Part shown: positions 16,323 through 25,224 of the stretch, piece by piece
Numbering within the stretch: the stretch's first letter is position 1
Layout of the letters: every line of letters begins with the position of its first letter
DNA from: CAYJIX01 sp964370375
GTDB lineage: Bacteria; Desulfobacterota; Desulfovibrionia; Desulfovibrionales; Desulfovibrionaceae
Reading direction: 5' to 3'
DNA length: 64,000 nucleotides
Assembly (NCBI GenBank): GCA_964370375.1
Contig: CAYJIX010000001.1
Location: 1-64,000 of the forward strand
Notes under the pieces: model-generated
Told to the model about the DNA's origin: nothing
The model's input: only the letters and a program-made list of their open reading frames with translations
The model's database searches: none
Made by a program: the position numbers and the translations under genes

Positions 16323-17345
16323 TTATAACTTGCCAAAAGGGCATACAGGATAGCTACATTCTGCACAGCCCAAACAAAAACCGCCATGACCAAACGCAAC
16401 AATGTCGTTGCGGCTAAGCCTCTCCCCTGCAAGAAGGCGCGGCACAAGAAGCTCAAAAATACTTGCACGATGGTACATCACACAGCCGGGCAAACCCAAT
16501 ATGGGCACGTCGTTATAATAGGCCAACATGAACATAACCCCCGGAAAAACAGGAGCACCGTAGGTCACCACCTCTGCCCCAAAGGCGCGAATGGACGCAG
16601 GGGTCTGGTCGTCAGGGTCAACGCTCATGCCACCTGTTAGCACAAGCATGTCAGCGCCTTCATCAATAAAGGCGTGCATGGCGCTTACAGTCATCTTTTG
16701 TGTATCATCCACAAAACGTTGCCCTATGACCGAGGAACCAAGGGCAGCATATTTTTCGCGTACAATAGGGCCAAACGCGTCTTTAATCCGTCCATGATAA
16801 ATTTCAGAACCTGTGGTGATGACTCCAACGCTATGATGCCGCAAAGGATCAACCTTTATGACAGGATAATGCTCTGCACAAATGCGCTCTACCTCAATAA
16901 TTTTGGATTCGTCCACCACCAAAGGCACAACCCGTGTGCCTGCCACAGCACGAGCCATTGCAACGTATTGATTGGTATGAAGTGTTGCAAAAGCAATCTC
17001 TTCAATGCTGTTAATAGCTTGCAACGCTTCTGCATTGACGCGCAACACGCCGCGTTCAGCAATAAGGTTGACTCGCCCTTCTGAAACATCGGAAACGGCA
17101 ATACCTGGCCCTGCGGCAGCTTTAGCCATGCGGATGGCAGCCTCGTTTTCGTGAATCTGCCCCTGCTCAAGCGATAATATATAGATATGCTCTTTCCCAA
17201 GGCAGAGCAAATGGGGGATGTCGTCTTTGGTAATGATATGCCCTTTTTTAAAGGCAGGGCCCTTATATTCCCCTGGAACGATTCGCGTTATATCTTGGCA
17301 AAGCACAAGGCCAACGGCTTCTTGCACCGGAACATGTTTCATCAT
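16323..17345 (-). CDS. MoeA-like molybdopterin-binding protein with cysteine tail
   Basis: A protein of 340 residues with a MogA/MoeA-type molybdopterin-binding domain (GVITTGSEIYHGRIKD, VDDTQKMTVSAM, LVLTGGMSVDPDDQTP, APVFPGVMFMLAY, LGLPGCVMYHRASIFE). The N-terminal half resembles MoeA domain entry (VPVQEAVGLVLCQDITR). It ends in a compact cysteine motif, CLGCAECSYPVCPFGKL, typical of this subfamily found beside selenium- or molybdenum-hydroxylase genes. It probably handles molybdopterin or molybdenum insertion for the aldehyde oxidoreductase. It lies head-to-tail before the XdhC-like gene and divergent from the MobA-HD gene. Confidence 0.8.
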   Translation of the reverse strand: MMKHVPVQEAVGLVLCQDITRIVPGEYKGPAFKKGHIITKDDIPHLLCLGKEHIYILSLEQGQIHENEAAIRMAKAAAGPGIAVSDVSEGRVNLIAERGVLRVNAEALQAINSIEEIAFATLHTNQYVAMARAVAGTRVVPLVVDESKIIEVERICAEHYPVIKVDPLRHHSVGVITTGSEIYHGRIKDAFGPIVREKYAALGSSVIGQRFVDDTQKMTVSAMHAFIDEGADMLVLTGGMSVDPDDQTPASIRAFGAEVVTYGAPVFPGVMFMLAYYNDVPILGLPGCVMYHRASIFELLVPRLLAGERLSRNDIVAFGHGGFCLGCAECSYPVCPFGKL

Positions 17346-17680
17346 ACTATACCCAATCTACAAGTTGTATTGTGCCTTCACAATCGTAACAAAAAGTTTA
17401 ACTATAAACAGTCGACGTTAAAAACAAGATATCTTTATACTATAATTATACTTTTAACCTGTTATTGTATACATAAAAATGGTTTTTCAAGTGTCGAACA
17501 CAGAAATTTTTCTGAAAGGAACATTCTCACGGCGTAAAACAAGCCAGAAGTCACTTCTGGCGTCACCGTAGGTTTTTTGGAGCCAGTGTGCCTTTAGAAA
17601 AACGTATCAAAATACGTTTTTCAGGTTCGACTAAAATAGACTTGTCATTTTTCTACAGGCCACGCAGAATAGGAACAAAC
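17346..17680. other. Divergent regulatory region of the molybdenum-hydroxylase island
   Basis: 335 bases between the MoeA-like gene (minus) and the MobA-HD gene (plus) with no credible gene. The left third is A/T-rich and must hold promoters. The right half is largely taken by repeat copy B (17499-17624), so that element would sit in the 5' leader of the MobA-HD transcript if transcription starts to its left. No molybdenum-cofactor riboswitch was recognised. Confidence 0.5.
17499..17624 (+). repeat. Structured repeat, copy B
   Basis: Aligns with copy A (1622-1749, minus strand). It shares the central GGCGTAAAACAAGCCAGAAG-type block, the hairpin GCCAGAAGT-C-ACTTCTGGC, the TTTTTTGGAG box and the end hairpin AAAAACGTAT-CAAA-ATACGTTTTT (17598-17621). 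The end stem reads CGTAT/ATACG here and CGCAT/ATGCG in copy A, so both sides changed together. It sits about 55 bases before the MobA-HD start. Confidence 0.65.
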
Positions 17681-19027
17681 ATGAACACCTGCTGCCAGCA
17701 CACTATAAAAAACAACCTCGCCACTCCACACGTTAGAACTGAACCAAGCTTTAGCGTAGCCACGCCGCCACATAAAGACACGCTGTCGTGTTGCCTTGGT
17801 GGCGTCATCATTGCAGGCGGGCAATCGTCGCGCATGAACGCGTGTAAAGCGTTGCTTACACTTGGCGATAGGGGCCCTTCAATCCTTGAGCGCACAACTA
17901 ACGTGATACGCAATGGTGTGCAACATGCCCTTGTTGTAACAGGCTATCATAAGGATGCGGTAACACAAGAAGCTGAACGCCTTAACCTTGCGGATTTACA
18001 CAACAAAAACGCAGCAAAAGGCATGTTTTCTTCCATCATTACAGGTTTTAAAGCCCTTTTAAAAAAGCCTGTGGATGGCATGTTCCTTTTGCCTGTGGAT
18101 ATTGCTTTAACGCGCCCCTCCACCATACAGCTTCTTTTAGAAGATTTTGCAAAACATAAAGCAGACATCACCTATCCTGTCCTTTGGAACGCAAAAACAG
18201 GGGTTTATGAGCGCGGTCATCCGCCGCTTTTGTCATGCACAACAGTACAAAACATTTGCGCTATGGCTGACAGCTTGCAAGGCTTTGATAGCCCGGGAGG
18301 GCTTCGTGCCATCCTCAAAACCATGGCACAAGACGGCGCAATAATCCGAGAAGTCGCAGTTGCAGATGAAGGAATCCTTATGGATATGGATACACCTTGC
18401 GACTATGCGGACATGCAAAAGCGTTATGCCACGCACCACGTGCCAAGTATAAGGGAGCGTGACGCCCTTTTCCACATGGTCAAAACGCCTCCCCATGTGA
18501 AAGCTCATGGCGTTATGGTTGCAAGGGCTGCCCTTTGCTTAGCGACGCACCTTGAAGCTGTAAAGAACGGTACCGCACCCATGGATTTTTTGGCTACGCC
18601 TTGCGCTTTGCCTGATAGCTTCTCAATGTATGACTATCCATGTATCCACATGGCAGCCCTACTTCACGATATATGCAAGGGGTTTAAGTTGCATGAACAG
18701 CTTGGCGGTGACTTGCTAAAACGCCATGGCTTTGCACAAGTGGGCGAGATTATTGCGCAGCACAAAGACGTCAATCCCTCCCACCCCACAAGGCTTGATG
18801 AAAGTCATTTGGTCATGCTTGCAGACAAATATATTTGCGAAGAAACCCTGATCCCCTTAGAAGATCGCTTCAACCAACGTATCCGCCAATGGCAAGACAA
18901 CCCCAGCGCGGCGCAAGCCATTACGCGCAGAAAAGAGCGCGCAATGGCGCTGTCAAAAGCCTATGAAAAGGCTGTAACAATGGACGCCTATGCTGTTTTG
19001 CAAAAAATACTGCTAACAGGCTGTTGA
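17681..19027 (+). CDS. MobA/MocA-like nucleotidyltransferase fused to an HD domain
   Basis: The N-terminal half is a molybdopterin nucleotidyltransferase: GGVIIAGGQSSRMNACKALL (residues about 41-60), then GMFLLPVDIALTRPST, the metal-binding aspartate region, and GHPPLL. By family, it should join CTP or GTP to molybdopterin; Mop-type hydroxylases use the cytosine dinucleotide form, so a MocA-like role is likely. The C-terminal half is an HD hydrolase-like domain (HMAALLHDICKGF, with HGFAQVGEIIAQHKD and a second acidic site LVMLADKYICEETL). Such fusions occur beside molybdenum hydroxylases in anaerobes; the HD activity is unknown. The start at 17681 has AGGA six bases upstream; a longer frame would translate through repeat B and is rejected. 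448 residues. Confidence 0.82.
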   Translation: MNTCCQHTIKNNLATPHVRTEPSFSVATPPHKDTLSCCLGGVIIAGGQSSRMNACKALLTLGDRGPSILERTTNVIRNGVQHALVVTGYHKDAVTQEAERLNLADLHNKNAAKGMFSSIITGFKALLKKPVDGMFLLPVDIALTRPSTIQLLLEDFAKHKADITYPVLWNAKTGVYERGHPPLLSCTTVQNICAMADSLQGFDSPGGLRAILKTMAQDGAIIREVAVADEGILMDMDTPCDYADMQKRYATHHVPSIRERDALFHMVKTPPHVKAHGVMVARAALCLATHLEAVKNGTAPMDFLATPCALPDSFSMYDYPCIHMAALLHDICKGFKLHEQLGGDLLKRHGFAQVGEIIAQHKDVNPSHPTRLDESHLVMLADKYICEETLIPLEDRFNQRIRQWQDNPSAAQAITRRKERAMALSKAYEKAVTMDAYAVLQKILLTGC

Positions 19028-19170
19028 AAAAGGGCTGTCTGGGGTGTCAGCTGGACAAATTTGGGGTAATGGGGGGGAAAATCCCACTCCCCTCTTAACA
19101 TTGTCCGCTTCCTACCATCCAACCCTTTTTGAACTGATCATATGACGCTTAAGGTAGCCCCATCCTGTGA

Positions 19171-19196
19171 CATGCTGTTCTTTTTAGAACAGCATG
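19171..19196. other. Perfect 11-bp stem-loop in a convergent gap
   Basis: CATGCTGTTCT, loop TTTT, AGAACAGCATG. It lies between the convergent MobA-HD and monooxygenase-fold genes, where a terminator is expected, but neither strand continues into a T-run, so it is a hairpin of unproven role. The 195-base gap holds no gene. Confidence 0.4.
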
Positions 19197-19222
19197 CCCT
19201 TAATGGGTGGTTTAAAAAGGTG

Positions 19223-19516
19223 TTAAGCGATTTTAGATCCTTTAATAATCTGTTTCGACAAAATATGGCCTTCATTGCCGGCCTTTGCCGCTGCAATATG
19301 GGCAGAGGCAAGATGTTTTTCCAAATATTCCAAAGACTCCCATTGCTCAAAAAACACAAAGAGGCTTGGGTCTTCATGATCCTGATGCAAATCGTATTGA
19401 ATACAGCCAGCTTCTGCCCGTGTGGGTTCCACAAGCTTCATAAGGTTTGCTTTTACATGTTCAACACTTTCTGGCTTTGTTTGCGTCATGGCTACAACGA
19501 CAAGTGGTTTTGACAT
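19223..19516 (-). CDS. Antibiotic-biosynthesis-monooxygenase-fold (YgiN-like) protein
   Basis: A small protein (97 residues) of the ABM/YgiN dimeric ferredoxin-like fold. The typical string of landmarks is present: VVVAMTQTKPESVEHVKANL, PTRAEAGCIQYDLHQDHEDP, FVFFEQWESLEYLEKHLAS and HI. Members include quinol or aromatic monooxygenases and many of unknown function. It lies 38 bases after the mop stop on the same strand, so it is probably co-transcribed with the aldehyde oxidoreductase. A role in handling a reactive product is possible but not shown. Confidence 0.8.
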   Translation of the reverse strand: MSKPLVVVAMTQTKPESVEHVKANLMKLVEPTRAEAGCIQYDLHQDHEDPSLFVFFEQWESLEYLEKHLASAHIAAAKAGNEGHILSKQIIKGSKIA

Positions 19517-19554
19517 AAAAAATCTCCATGATATTAAATGGTTTTTGGATGCAT

Positions 19555-22359
19555 TTACTGTTTTTGCAAGGCCGAAAGGCGTTCGTACAAATCACAGCCC
19601 AGATCCCAGGCAACAAGTTTATGCTCTTTGCCTTCAGCTTTTGCCAAAAGAGCGGCCTTGATTTTGGCGGGCGTTGCCGGTATTTCGCACATGCGCACGC
19701 CAACAGCTTGTGTTATAGCGTTTAAAATCGCGACATGTCCTGAGCTTTGAAAGCCTTCTGCACAACCTGTGGAACCTTGGGGAGCCTCTTTGCGCGGCTT
19801 GGAGGTGAAGAGCACCGTAAAATTGTCCGGTATATCGTTACAACGAGGGATACCGGCTCCCAGCATGGAGGCATGCTTTTTCACATCGCTATAATCTTCG
19901 CTCAAGGCAAAGCCCACAGAATGCGAAAAACCACCCCAAGCCTGACCAAGCACAGCTTGATAGCTACCAATGGTGCCAATATCTGCAACAATGGTTGCGC
20001 TATCAACGCGTACCTTACCGCTGGCAAGCTCAACGCATACTTCAACCATAAAGAGCACAAAATTTTGATCAATGGAACCATAACCGTGGCCTGTTTTAGG
20101 ATCAAGCTCTGCAAAGTTAGAATCGTAAATACCACGGTATCTTGTTGGAATACCATCGTTTTGCATTTCTTGCCATGTGCGGTAGGAGCCATTATCTTTT
20201 TTCATGGCTGCCATAAGTTTATTGGCAGCGTCAATGGTAGCACAACCGGATGCATGGTGCGAACGGCTGCCGGAAGCTGAACCTGTATCCGGGCAAAGCT
20301 TGGTATCGTTACGCACAAGGTGGATTTGTTCCGGACAAAGGCCAAGGGGACGCAAGGCCTCGTGAGCATGAACAAGCGCGCCAATATCTGCACCCTGCCC
20401 CACATCTGCCCATGTGCTGTAGTAGGTTACAGAGCCGTCCTGGTTAAGTTCAAGGTCCACTTCAGAATGGTCTGGGCTTTTCCCCACATGGTAGCCGCCC
20501 CAAGCAAGACCTACACCATAACGATGTGTATCGGTGTTTTGTTTATTAGCACGGGCGCAAGCTTCTGTATAAAAGGGGCGCAGTTTGTCCATCATTTCTT
20601 GCATGGGATAGGCACGGTATGGCACAGAATTGGTACAAAGATCGCCCTCTTTAGCAATGTTGGCATAGCGCATATCAAAAGGATCCATGCCCATTTTTTC
20701 TGCAAGCATATCCACAAGCTGCTCACTGGCAAGGTAGGCCTGAGGCGATCCAAAGGCACGGTATGCAATGCCAAAATTGTTGTTAGTAAAGGCGGTTTGC
20801 ACAAGTCCTCGCATATGTGGGATAGCATAAGGATACCCAAAAAAACGGCATACTTTTGAGGTTAAAGACCCTGCAAGATCGCTGTACGCACCATGGTCAA
20901 TTCCTGCATGAAACTGCATGGCAGTAAAGCGCCCTTTAGCGTCACACGCAAGGCTGGCATTGGTGTAAAGAGGTGAGCGCTTGCCTGTCATATGCTGATG
21001 TTCTGCATAATCAAGCACAAGGGACACAGGAGCATCAACAGCAAGGGCGCACACGGCCGCTAGGGCATAATTGGCTGCAGACATACTGTACCCAAAACTG
21101 CTTCCTGCGGGGTTGAGCATGATGCGGATTGCTTCTTTAGGCAGGCCTATGGCATCTGCCATCATAGCAATATTGCCATATAAAAATTGCGTTTTGCACT
21201 GAATAGCTACACCGCCATCTTGCGGATAGGCTTGCACCACATCCGGTTCAATGGGAAGGTGAGGCTGACGGCTACTGCCAAAGCTTGCGCTCACACAAGC
21301 TGCGGATTGGGCTATGTGCTCCCTTGCATCTTCACCTTTAATGAGTGGTTGCTCTAAATAAATATTTGGGGTGTTATCGTAAAGCTGCAGAGCGTTTTTG
21401 GCAGCAGCTTCGGTATAATGCATAAGGGCTGGCAAATCCTCATATTCTACCACAACGTTTGCTGCAGCGGCTCGTGCTTTGGCAGGCGTGTTTGCCGCCA
21501 CAACAGCAACCACATCGCCATAGCGACGCACAACGCTGTCGCAAATAACAGGGTGGTCAAGATGGTCGCCATAATACGGCACCTTGCCTTGGGGCGATAT
21601 AAGGCGGTTTGTTCCCTTCACGTCCTTGGCAGTGATAACACGCACAACGCCGCACATATCAAGGGCTTTTGAAGGATCAATGTTTACGATTTTGGCATGA
21701 TGACGCTTTGCCAGTACCACGGCTAGGTGCAAGGATTCAGGCGGCATTTTTTCTGCCACATCTGCACCAAAATCACAGACCCCGGTCACACGCGCAACAG
21801 CCGTTGGTTTTGGAACATGCGTACCATAAATACGCTCATCCTCCGGCATGGCAAAGGTGATTTCGTCCATGCTTTTTTCACCTCGCATGACAGCAGCTGC
21901 TGCCATCACTGCGTCTACAATGGGTTTATACCCTGTGCAACGGCATATGTTGTTATGCTTGGTGAACCAATCACGCACATCCTGACGCGTGGGGGTATCG
22001 TTTTGCATGAGCAAAGCTTTTGCAGACATGATAAAGCCAGGGGAGCAAAATCCGCATTGCACGCTTGCATAGGTGATGAAGGCTAGCTGTAAAGGGTGCA
22101 AATGGTTTGGAGTACCAAGGCCTTCAATGGTTTCGATACAGCTATATTCTGCAATGTTTTTCATTTTTTTGGTGCAAGAGCGCGCAAGAGCTCCATCAAT
22201 AATAAGCGCGCAGGCACCACATTGTCCTGTTCCGCAACCAACCTTTGTTCCGGTTAGGCCAAGGCGGCGAACAATGCTTGCAAGCGTGTCCTTGCTCATA
22301 TCACAAAGAACTTCTCGTTCCACACCATTAACAATAAGGATTTTACGCTGAATCGACAT
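19555..22359 (-). CDS. mop: Molybdenum aldehyde oxidoreductase (Mop type, xanthine dehydrogenase family)
   Basis: Oxidises aldehydes to acids, giving electrons via two [2Fe-2S] clusters; homologue of the D. gigas Mop enzyme (about 907 residues; here 934). An N-terminal plant-type ferredoxin domain holds C42, C47, C50 and C62; the second helical cluster domain holds C102, C105, C139 and C141 (QCGFCSPGF, NICRCTGY). The large molybdenum region follows with RQPHLPIEPDVVQAY, FGSPQAYLASEQLVDMLAEK, WADVGQGADIG and a C-terminal GSTGCAEGFQSS, whose glutamate aligns with the catalytic Glu of the family (usually in GVGE). No FAD domain is present, as in Mop. The start has AGAGG five bases upstream. XdhC-, MoeA- and MobA-like genes nearby should mature its cofactor. 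Confidence 0.93.
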   Translation of the reverse strand: MSIQRKILIVNGVEREVLCDMSKDTLASIVRRLGLTGTKVGCGTGQCGACALIIDGALARSCTKKMKNIAEYSCIETIEGLGTPNHLHPLQLAFITYASVQCGFCSPGFIMSAKALLMQNDTPTRQDVRDWFTKHNNICRCTGYKPIVDAVMAAAAVMRGEKSMDEITFAMPEDERIYGTHVPKPTAVARVTGVCDFGADVAEKMPPESLHLAVVLAKRHHAKIVNIDPSKALDMCGVVRVITAKDVKGTNRLISPQGKVPYYGDHLDHPVICDSVVRRYGDVVAVVAANTPAKARAAAANVVVEYEDLPALMHYTEAAAKNALQLYDNTPNIYLEQPLIKGEDAREHIAQSAACVSASFGSSRQPHLPIEPDVVQAYPQDGGVAIQCKTQFLYGNIAMMADAIGLPKEAIRIMLNPAGSSFGYSMSAANYALAAVCALAVDAPVSLVLDYAEHQHMTGKRSPLYTNASLACDAKGRFTAMQFHAGIDHGAYSDLAGSLTSKVCRFFGYPYAIPHMRGLVQTAFTNNNFGIAYRAFGSPQAYLASEQLVDMLAEKMGMDPFDMRYANIAKEGDLCTNSVPYRAYPMQEMMDKLRPFYTEACARANKQNTDTHRYGVGLAWGGYHVGKSPDHSEVDLELNQDGSVTYYSTWADVGQGADIGALVHAHEALRPLGLCPEQIHLVRNDTKLCPDTGSASGSRSHHASGCATIDAANKLMAAMKKDNGSYRTWQEMQNDGIPTRYRGIYDSNFAELDPKTGHGYGSIDQNFVLFMVEVCVELASGKVRVDSATIVADIGTIGSYQAVLGQAWGGFSHSVGFALSEDYSDVKKHASMLGAGIPRCNDIPDNFTVLFTSKPRKEAPQGSTGCAEGFQSSGHVAILNAITQAVGVRMCEIPATPAKIKAALLAKAEGKEHKLVAWDLGCDLYERLSALQKQ

Positions 22360-22402
22360 GCTTACCTCTGATTATTTAAAAACCGCGCTACAGTACGCAC
22401 TA

Positions 22403-22441
22403 TTGCTTAAAGGTACACTTCGTTCCCATAGTGTAAAGCAA
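22403..22441 (-). promoter_or_regulatory. Stem-loop upstream of mop
   Basis: TTGCTT...AAGCAA enclosing ACACT...AGTGT around a ten-base loop, 44-82 bases before the mop start. It could be an operator or a leader hairpin. Nothing else is seen in the 145-base gap. Confidence 0.3.
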
Positions 22442-22504
22442 CCGTGTTCATTTTTGTATGTGAAAAGGCCTATTTTTTCAACAAAATTCTTTATTCTTCA
22501 ACGC

Positions 22505-24685
22505 TTAGTGGGCAGTTGATGCGTTTCCAGCTTCCTTCATGCTTAAATGGATACGTCCTCTTTGCACCTCTACCCCCATAACACGCACGCGCACTTTTTG
22601 CCCCGTACTGACCACATCGTGTGGATTTTTTACAAAAACATTAGCCAGTTGGCTGATATGCACCAAGCCATCACGGTGAACACCAATATCTACAAAGGCA
22701 CCAAATTGTGTCACGTTGGTCACGATACCGTTAAGCTCCATACCTTCTTGAAGATGCTCAATAGCGGTTATGCCTTCGGCAAAGCTCACCTGCTCAAAAG
22801 GAGAACGAGGATCGCGCCCGGGCTTGGCAAGTTCTGCCATGATGTCATTCAGCGTTGGTAAGCCTATGGCCTCTTGTATGTATGCTTCTACCTTGATGCG
22901 TCCTCTAGCCTCTTCATTGTGCAAAAGATCTGTAACCGTGCAGCCCACATCCTTGGCCATTTGCCTCACAAGGCCATAGCGTTCGGGATGCACGGCAGAC
23001 GCGTCCAAGGGCTCCTTACCGTTTGGAATGCGCAAAAACCCTGCGGACAATTCAAAGGCTTTGGCACCAAGGCGAGGCACTTGCAACAGTTCTTTACGCG
23101 TGGCAAAAGCTCCATGTTCTTGGCGATACGCTATAATATTGTTGGCAAGTGCAGGCCCTATGCCGGAAACATGGGCCAACAGTTCCGCACTTGCCGTGTT
23201 CATGTCCACCCCCACAGCGTTCACGCACGAAGCCACCACTTCGCCCAAGGCAGCTTGCAAATGTGCCTGATTCACATCGTGTTGGTACTGCCCAACGCCA
23301 AGGGATGCGGGATTCACCTTTACAAGCTCAGCCAGTGGATCCATGAGCCGTCGCCCAATGGATACGGCACCGCGCACAGTTACGTCATGATTGGGAAATT
23401 CCTTTCGTGCCACATCTGACGCCGAATACACCGACGCGCCACGCTCATCCACAAGGATGATGACAACAGATGAAGGCAAACCAAGCCCTTTTACAAAGCT
23501 TTCAGTCTCGCGCCCTGCGGTACCATTGCCTACAGCAATGGCTTCAATGGCATAGGTTTTACACAAATCCCTAATGATTGCAGAAGCTTTTTGAACATCA
23601 CCCGTTAAAGGATACACAACATCATGATGCAATAAAGCCCCATGCTCATCAAGGCACACAAGCTTTGCTCCTGTACGCCAACCAGGGTCAAGCGCAAGCA
23701 CGCGCTTAGCTCCCAAGGGTGATGCAAGCAACAGTTTGCGTAAATTTGTGGCAAAGGTGGTCACAGCTTGCGCCTCGGCACGCTCCTTTAAGGCAGTACG
23801 GTATTCATTTTCTAAAGACGGCGCCAAAAGACGTTGCCAAGCATCCTTACTAGCTGCCCGAACTTGCAACGAAGCTTGGTTGCTTGAAGTCACAAAATGA
23901 CGCTGTACAATAGCAATAGCTTCTTCGTCATCAGGACGAAACGAAAGCTGTAAAAAGCCTTCACGCTCACCGCGCAACACCGCAAGCAAGCGGTGAGACG
24001 GCATGGCGCTTCCCGGCTCTTCCCAGGCAAAATAGTCCTTATAAACCTCTTTATTCTCTTCCTTGTCCTTTGCTGTTGCGTCCTTTTTTGTCACAGCTTT
24101 TGATGTACACATACCTTTACGCACAAAAAGCATGCGCAAATTTGTGCGCGTGGCCATGTCTTCGGCTATTGTTTCTGCAATAATATCTCTGGCGCCTGCA
24201 AGGGCTGCTTCAATGTCCACAACGCTTGTGGCAGCATCGTTCGTATCCCTTACATACTGGCCTGCTAATGCGCTAATATCGATATCTTTTTGCTCTAAAA
24301 TGCGCAAAGCAAGGGGTTCTAGGCCGCGCTCTTTTGCCTTGGTTGCACGGGTGACCTTTTTGGGGCGAAACGGCAAATAAATATCCTCAAGCGCGCTCAA
24401 CGTGCTGGCGTTGACAAATGCTTTTTCAAGCTCAGGCGTCAAAAGCTCGCGCTCTTGCATGGTAAGAAGGATGGCGTCCCTTCGCTTGTCTAAGGCACGA
24501 AGCCGCACAAGGGCGTCGCGAAGCGTTGTCAACACCACTTCATCAAGGCCGCCTGTGACCTCTTTACGATAGCGGGCCAAAAAAGGGATCGTTGCGCCTT
24601 CATCTAAAAGGGCAACGGTTTTACTCATTGATGCCTCGGGAAGGGAAAGCTCTTTAGCCAGGCGTGCAGATATGGTTACAAGCAT
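22505..24685 (-). CDS. tex: Tex family RNA-binding transcription accessory protein
   Basis: Cytoplasmic nucleic-acid-binding protein of the Tex/YhgF family (726 residues, normal is 720-780), implicated in transcription and expression of stress or toxin genes. In order: the N-terminal helical domain (ATIPFLARYRKEVTGGLDE), the YqgF/RuvC-like fold (VLALDPGWRTGAKLVCLDEH, VGNGTAGRETESF), tandem helix-hairpin-helix motifs (NTASAELLAHVSGIGPALAN, LLQVPRLGAKAFE) and a C-terminal S1 RNA-binding domain (GIVTNVTQFGAFVDIGVHRD, GLVHISQLANVFVKNPHDVV). It lies after trxA on the same strand with a hairpin between them. Confidence 0.94.
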   Translation of the reverse strand: MLVTISARLAKELSLPEASMSKTVALLDEGATIPFLARYRKEVTGGLDEVVLTTLRDALVRLRALDKRRDAILLTMQERELLTPELEKAFVNASTLSALEDIYLPFRPKKVTRATKAKERGLEPLALRILEQKDIDISALAGQYVRDTNDAATSVVDIEAALAGARDIIAETIAEDMATRTNLRMLFVRKGMCTSKAVTKKDATAKDKEENKEVYKDYFAWEEPGSAMPSHRLLAVLRGEREGFLQLSFRPDDEEAIAIVQRHFVTSSNQASLQVRAASKDAWQRLLAPSLENEYRTALKERAEAQAVTTFATNLRKLLLASPLGAKRVLALDPGWRTGAKLVCLDEHGALLHHDVVYPLTGDVQKASAIIRDLCKTYAIEAIAVGNGTAGRETESFVKGLGLPSSVVIILVDERGASVYSASDVARKEFPNHDVTVRGAVSIGRRLMDPLAELVKVNPASLGVGQYQHDVNQAHLQAALGEVVASCVNAVGVDMNTASAELLAHVSGIGPALANNIIAYRQEHGAFATRKELLQVPRLGAKAFELSAGFLRIPNGKEPLDASAVHPERYGLVRQMAKDVGCTVTDLLHNEEARGRIKVEAYIQEAIGLPTLNDIMAELAKPGRDPRSPFEQVSFAEGITAIEHLQEGMELNGIVTNVTQFGAFVDIGVHRDGLVHISQLANVFVKNPHDVVSTGQKVRVRVMGVEVQRGRIHLSMKEAGNASTAH

Positions 24686-24731
24686 ACTACCTCTTGCAAT
24701 ATGTTACCAACATGTTTTGATTAAAAGCAAA

Positions 24732-24775
24732 GAAACGTCCGCCCTTTGTTTTGTTAAAGGCGGACGTTATAATTT
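24732..24775 (-). terminator. Hairpin terminator between trxA and tex
   Basis: AACGTCCGCC...GGCGGACGTT with flanking TTT/AAA pairs makes a stem of about 13 pairs. On the minus strand it is followed by a weak T-rich stretch; on the plus strand by TAATTTTTT. It separates trxA from tex. Confidence 0.6.
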
Positions 24776-24900
24776 TTTAGGGAGATCCCCATAGACTAAA
24801 AACATCGTGGAAAAATTGAAAGGTTGCTTACTATACGATGTAAAAGCCATCTTATATGCTGTTCATATAACAAACAAGCACCTTTCGTGCCAACATAACG

Positions 24901-25224
24901 CTATACCAAGGATTTTTGCTCAAGCATACCCATGATGCTAACCTTAGAAACAGCACCTGTGACCTGTTCCACGACTTCGCCGTCTTTGAACACGATCAAG
25001 GTAGGAATGGCACGAATACCATATTTGGTTGGTGTAGTAGGATTATTATCCACATTGAATTTTACGACAAGAACCTTGCCTTCAAGCTCAGTGCTAAGTT
25101 CCTCAATAATGGGGCCAATGGCTCGGCAAGGACCGCACCAAGGGGCCCAAAAATCTACCAAAACCGGCAATTGAGACTGAAGAACCACTGCTTCAAAATT
25201 TGCATCATTTACTTGTGTGGACAT
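24901..25224 (-). CDS. trxA: Thioredoxin
   Basis: Small cytoplasmic disulfide reductase. The start at 25224 is set by a perfect AAGGAGG ribosome site eight bases upstream; the 11-residue upstream extension is not conserved. 107 residues with DFWAPWCGPC (active-site cysteines 30 and 33), then KVLVVKFNVDNNP, the cis-proline strand GIRAIPTLIVFKDGE and GAVSK. In sulfate reducers thioredoxin supports redox balance and ribonucleotide reduction by the NrdJ-type enzyme also found in this window. No thioredoxin reductase is adjacent. Confidence 0.95.
   Translation of the reverse strand: MSTQVNDANFEAVVLQSQLPVLVDFWAPWCGPCRAIGPIIEELSTELEGKVLVVKFNVDNNPTTPTKYGIRAIPTLIVFKDGEVVEQVTGAVSKVSIMGMLEQKSLV

Noticed and set aside
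17588..17680. An upstream start for the MobA-HD gene
   Set aside because: It would translate the end of repeat B as protein and lacks a ribosome site; the ATG at 17681 has AGGA at the right distance.
19060..19100. G-rich run and inverted G/C stretch as terminator of the MobA-HD gene
   Set aside because: The pairing is loose and no clear T-run follows, so it was not listed.
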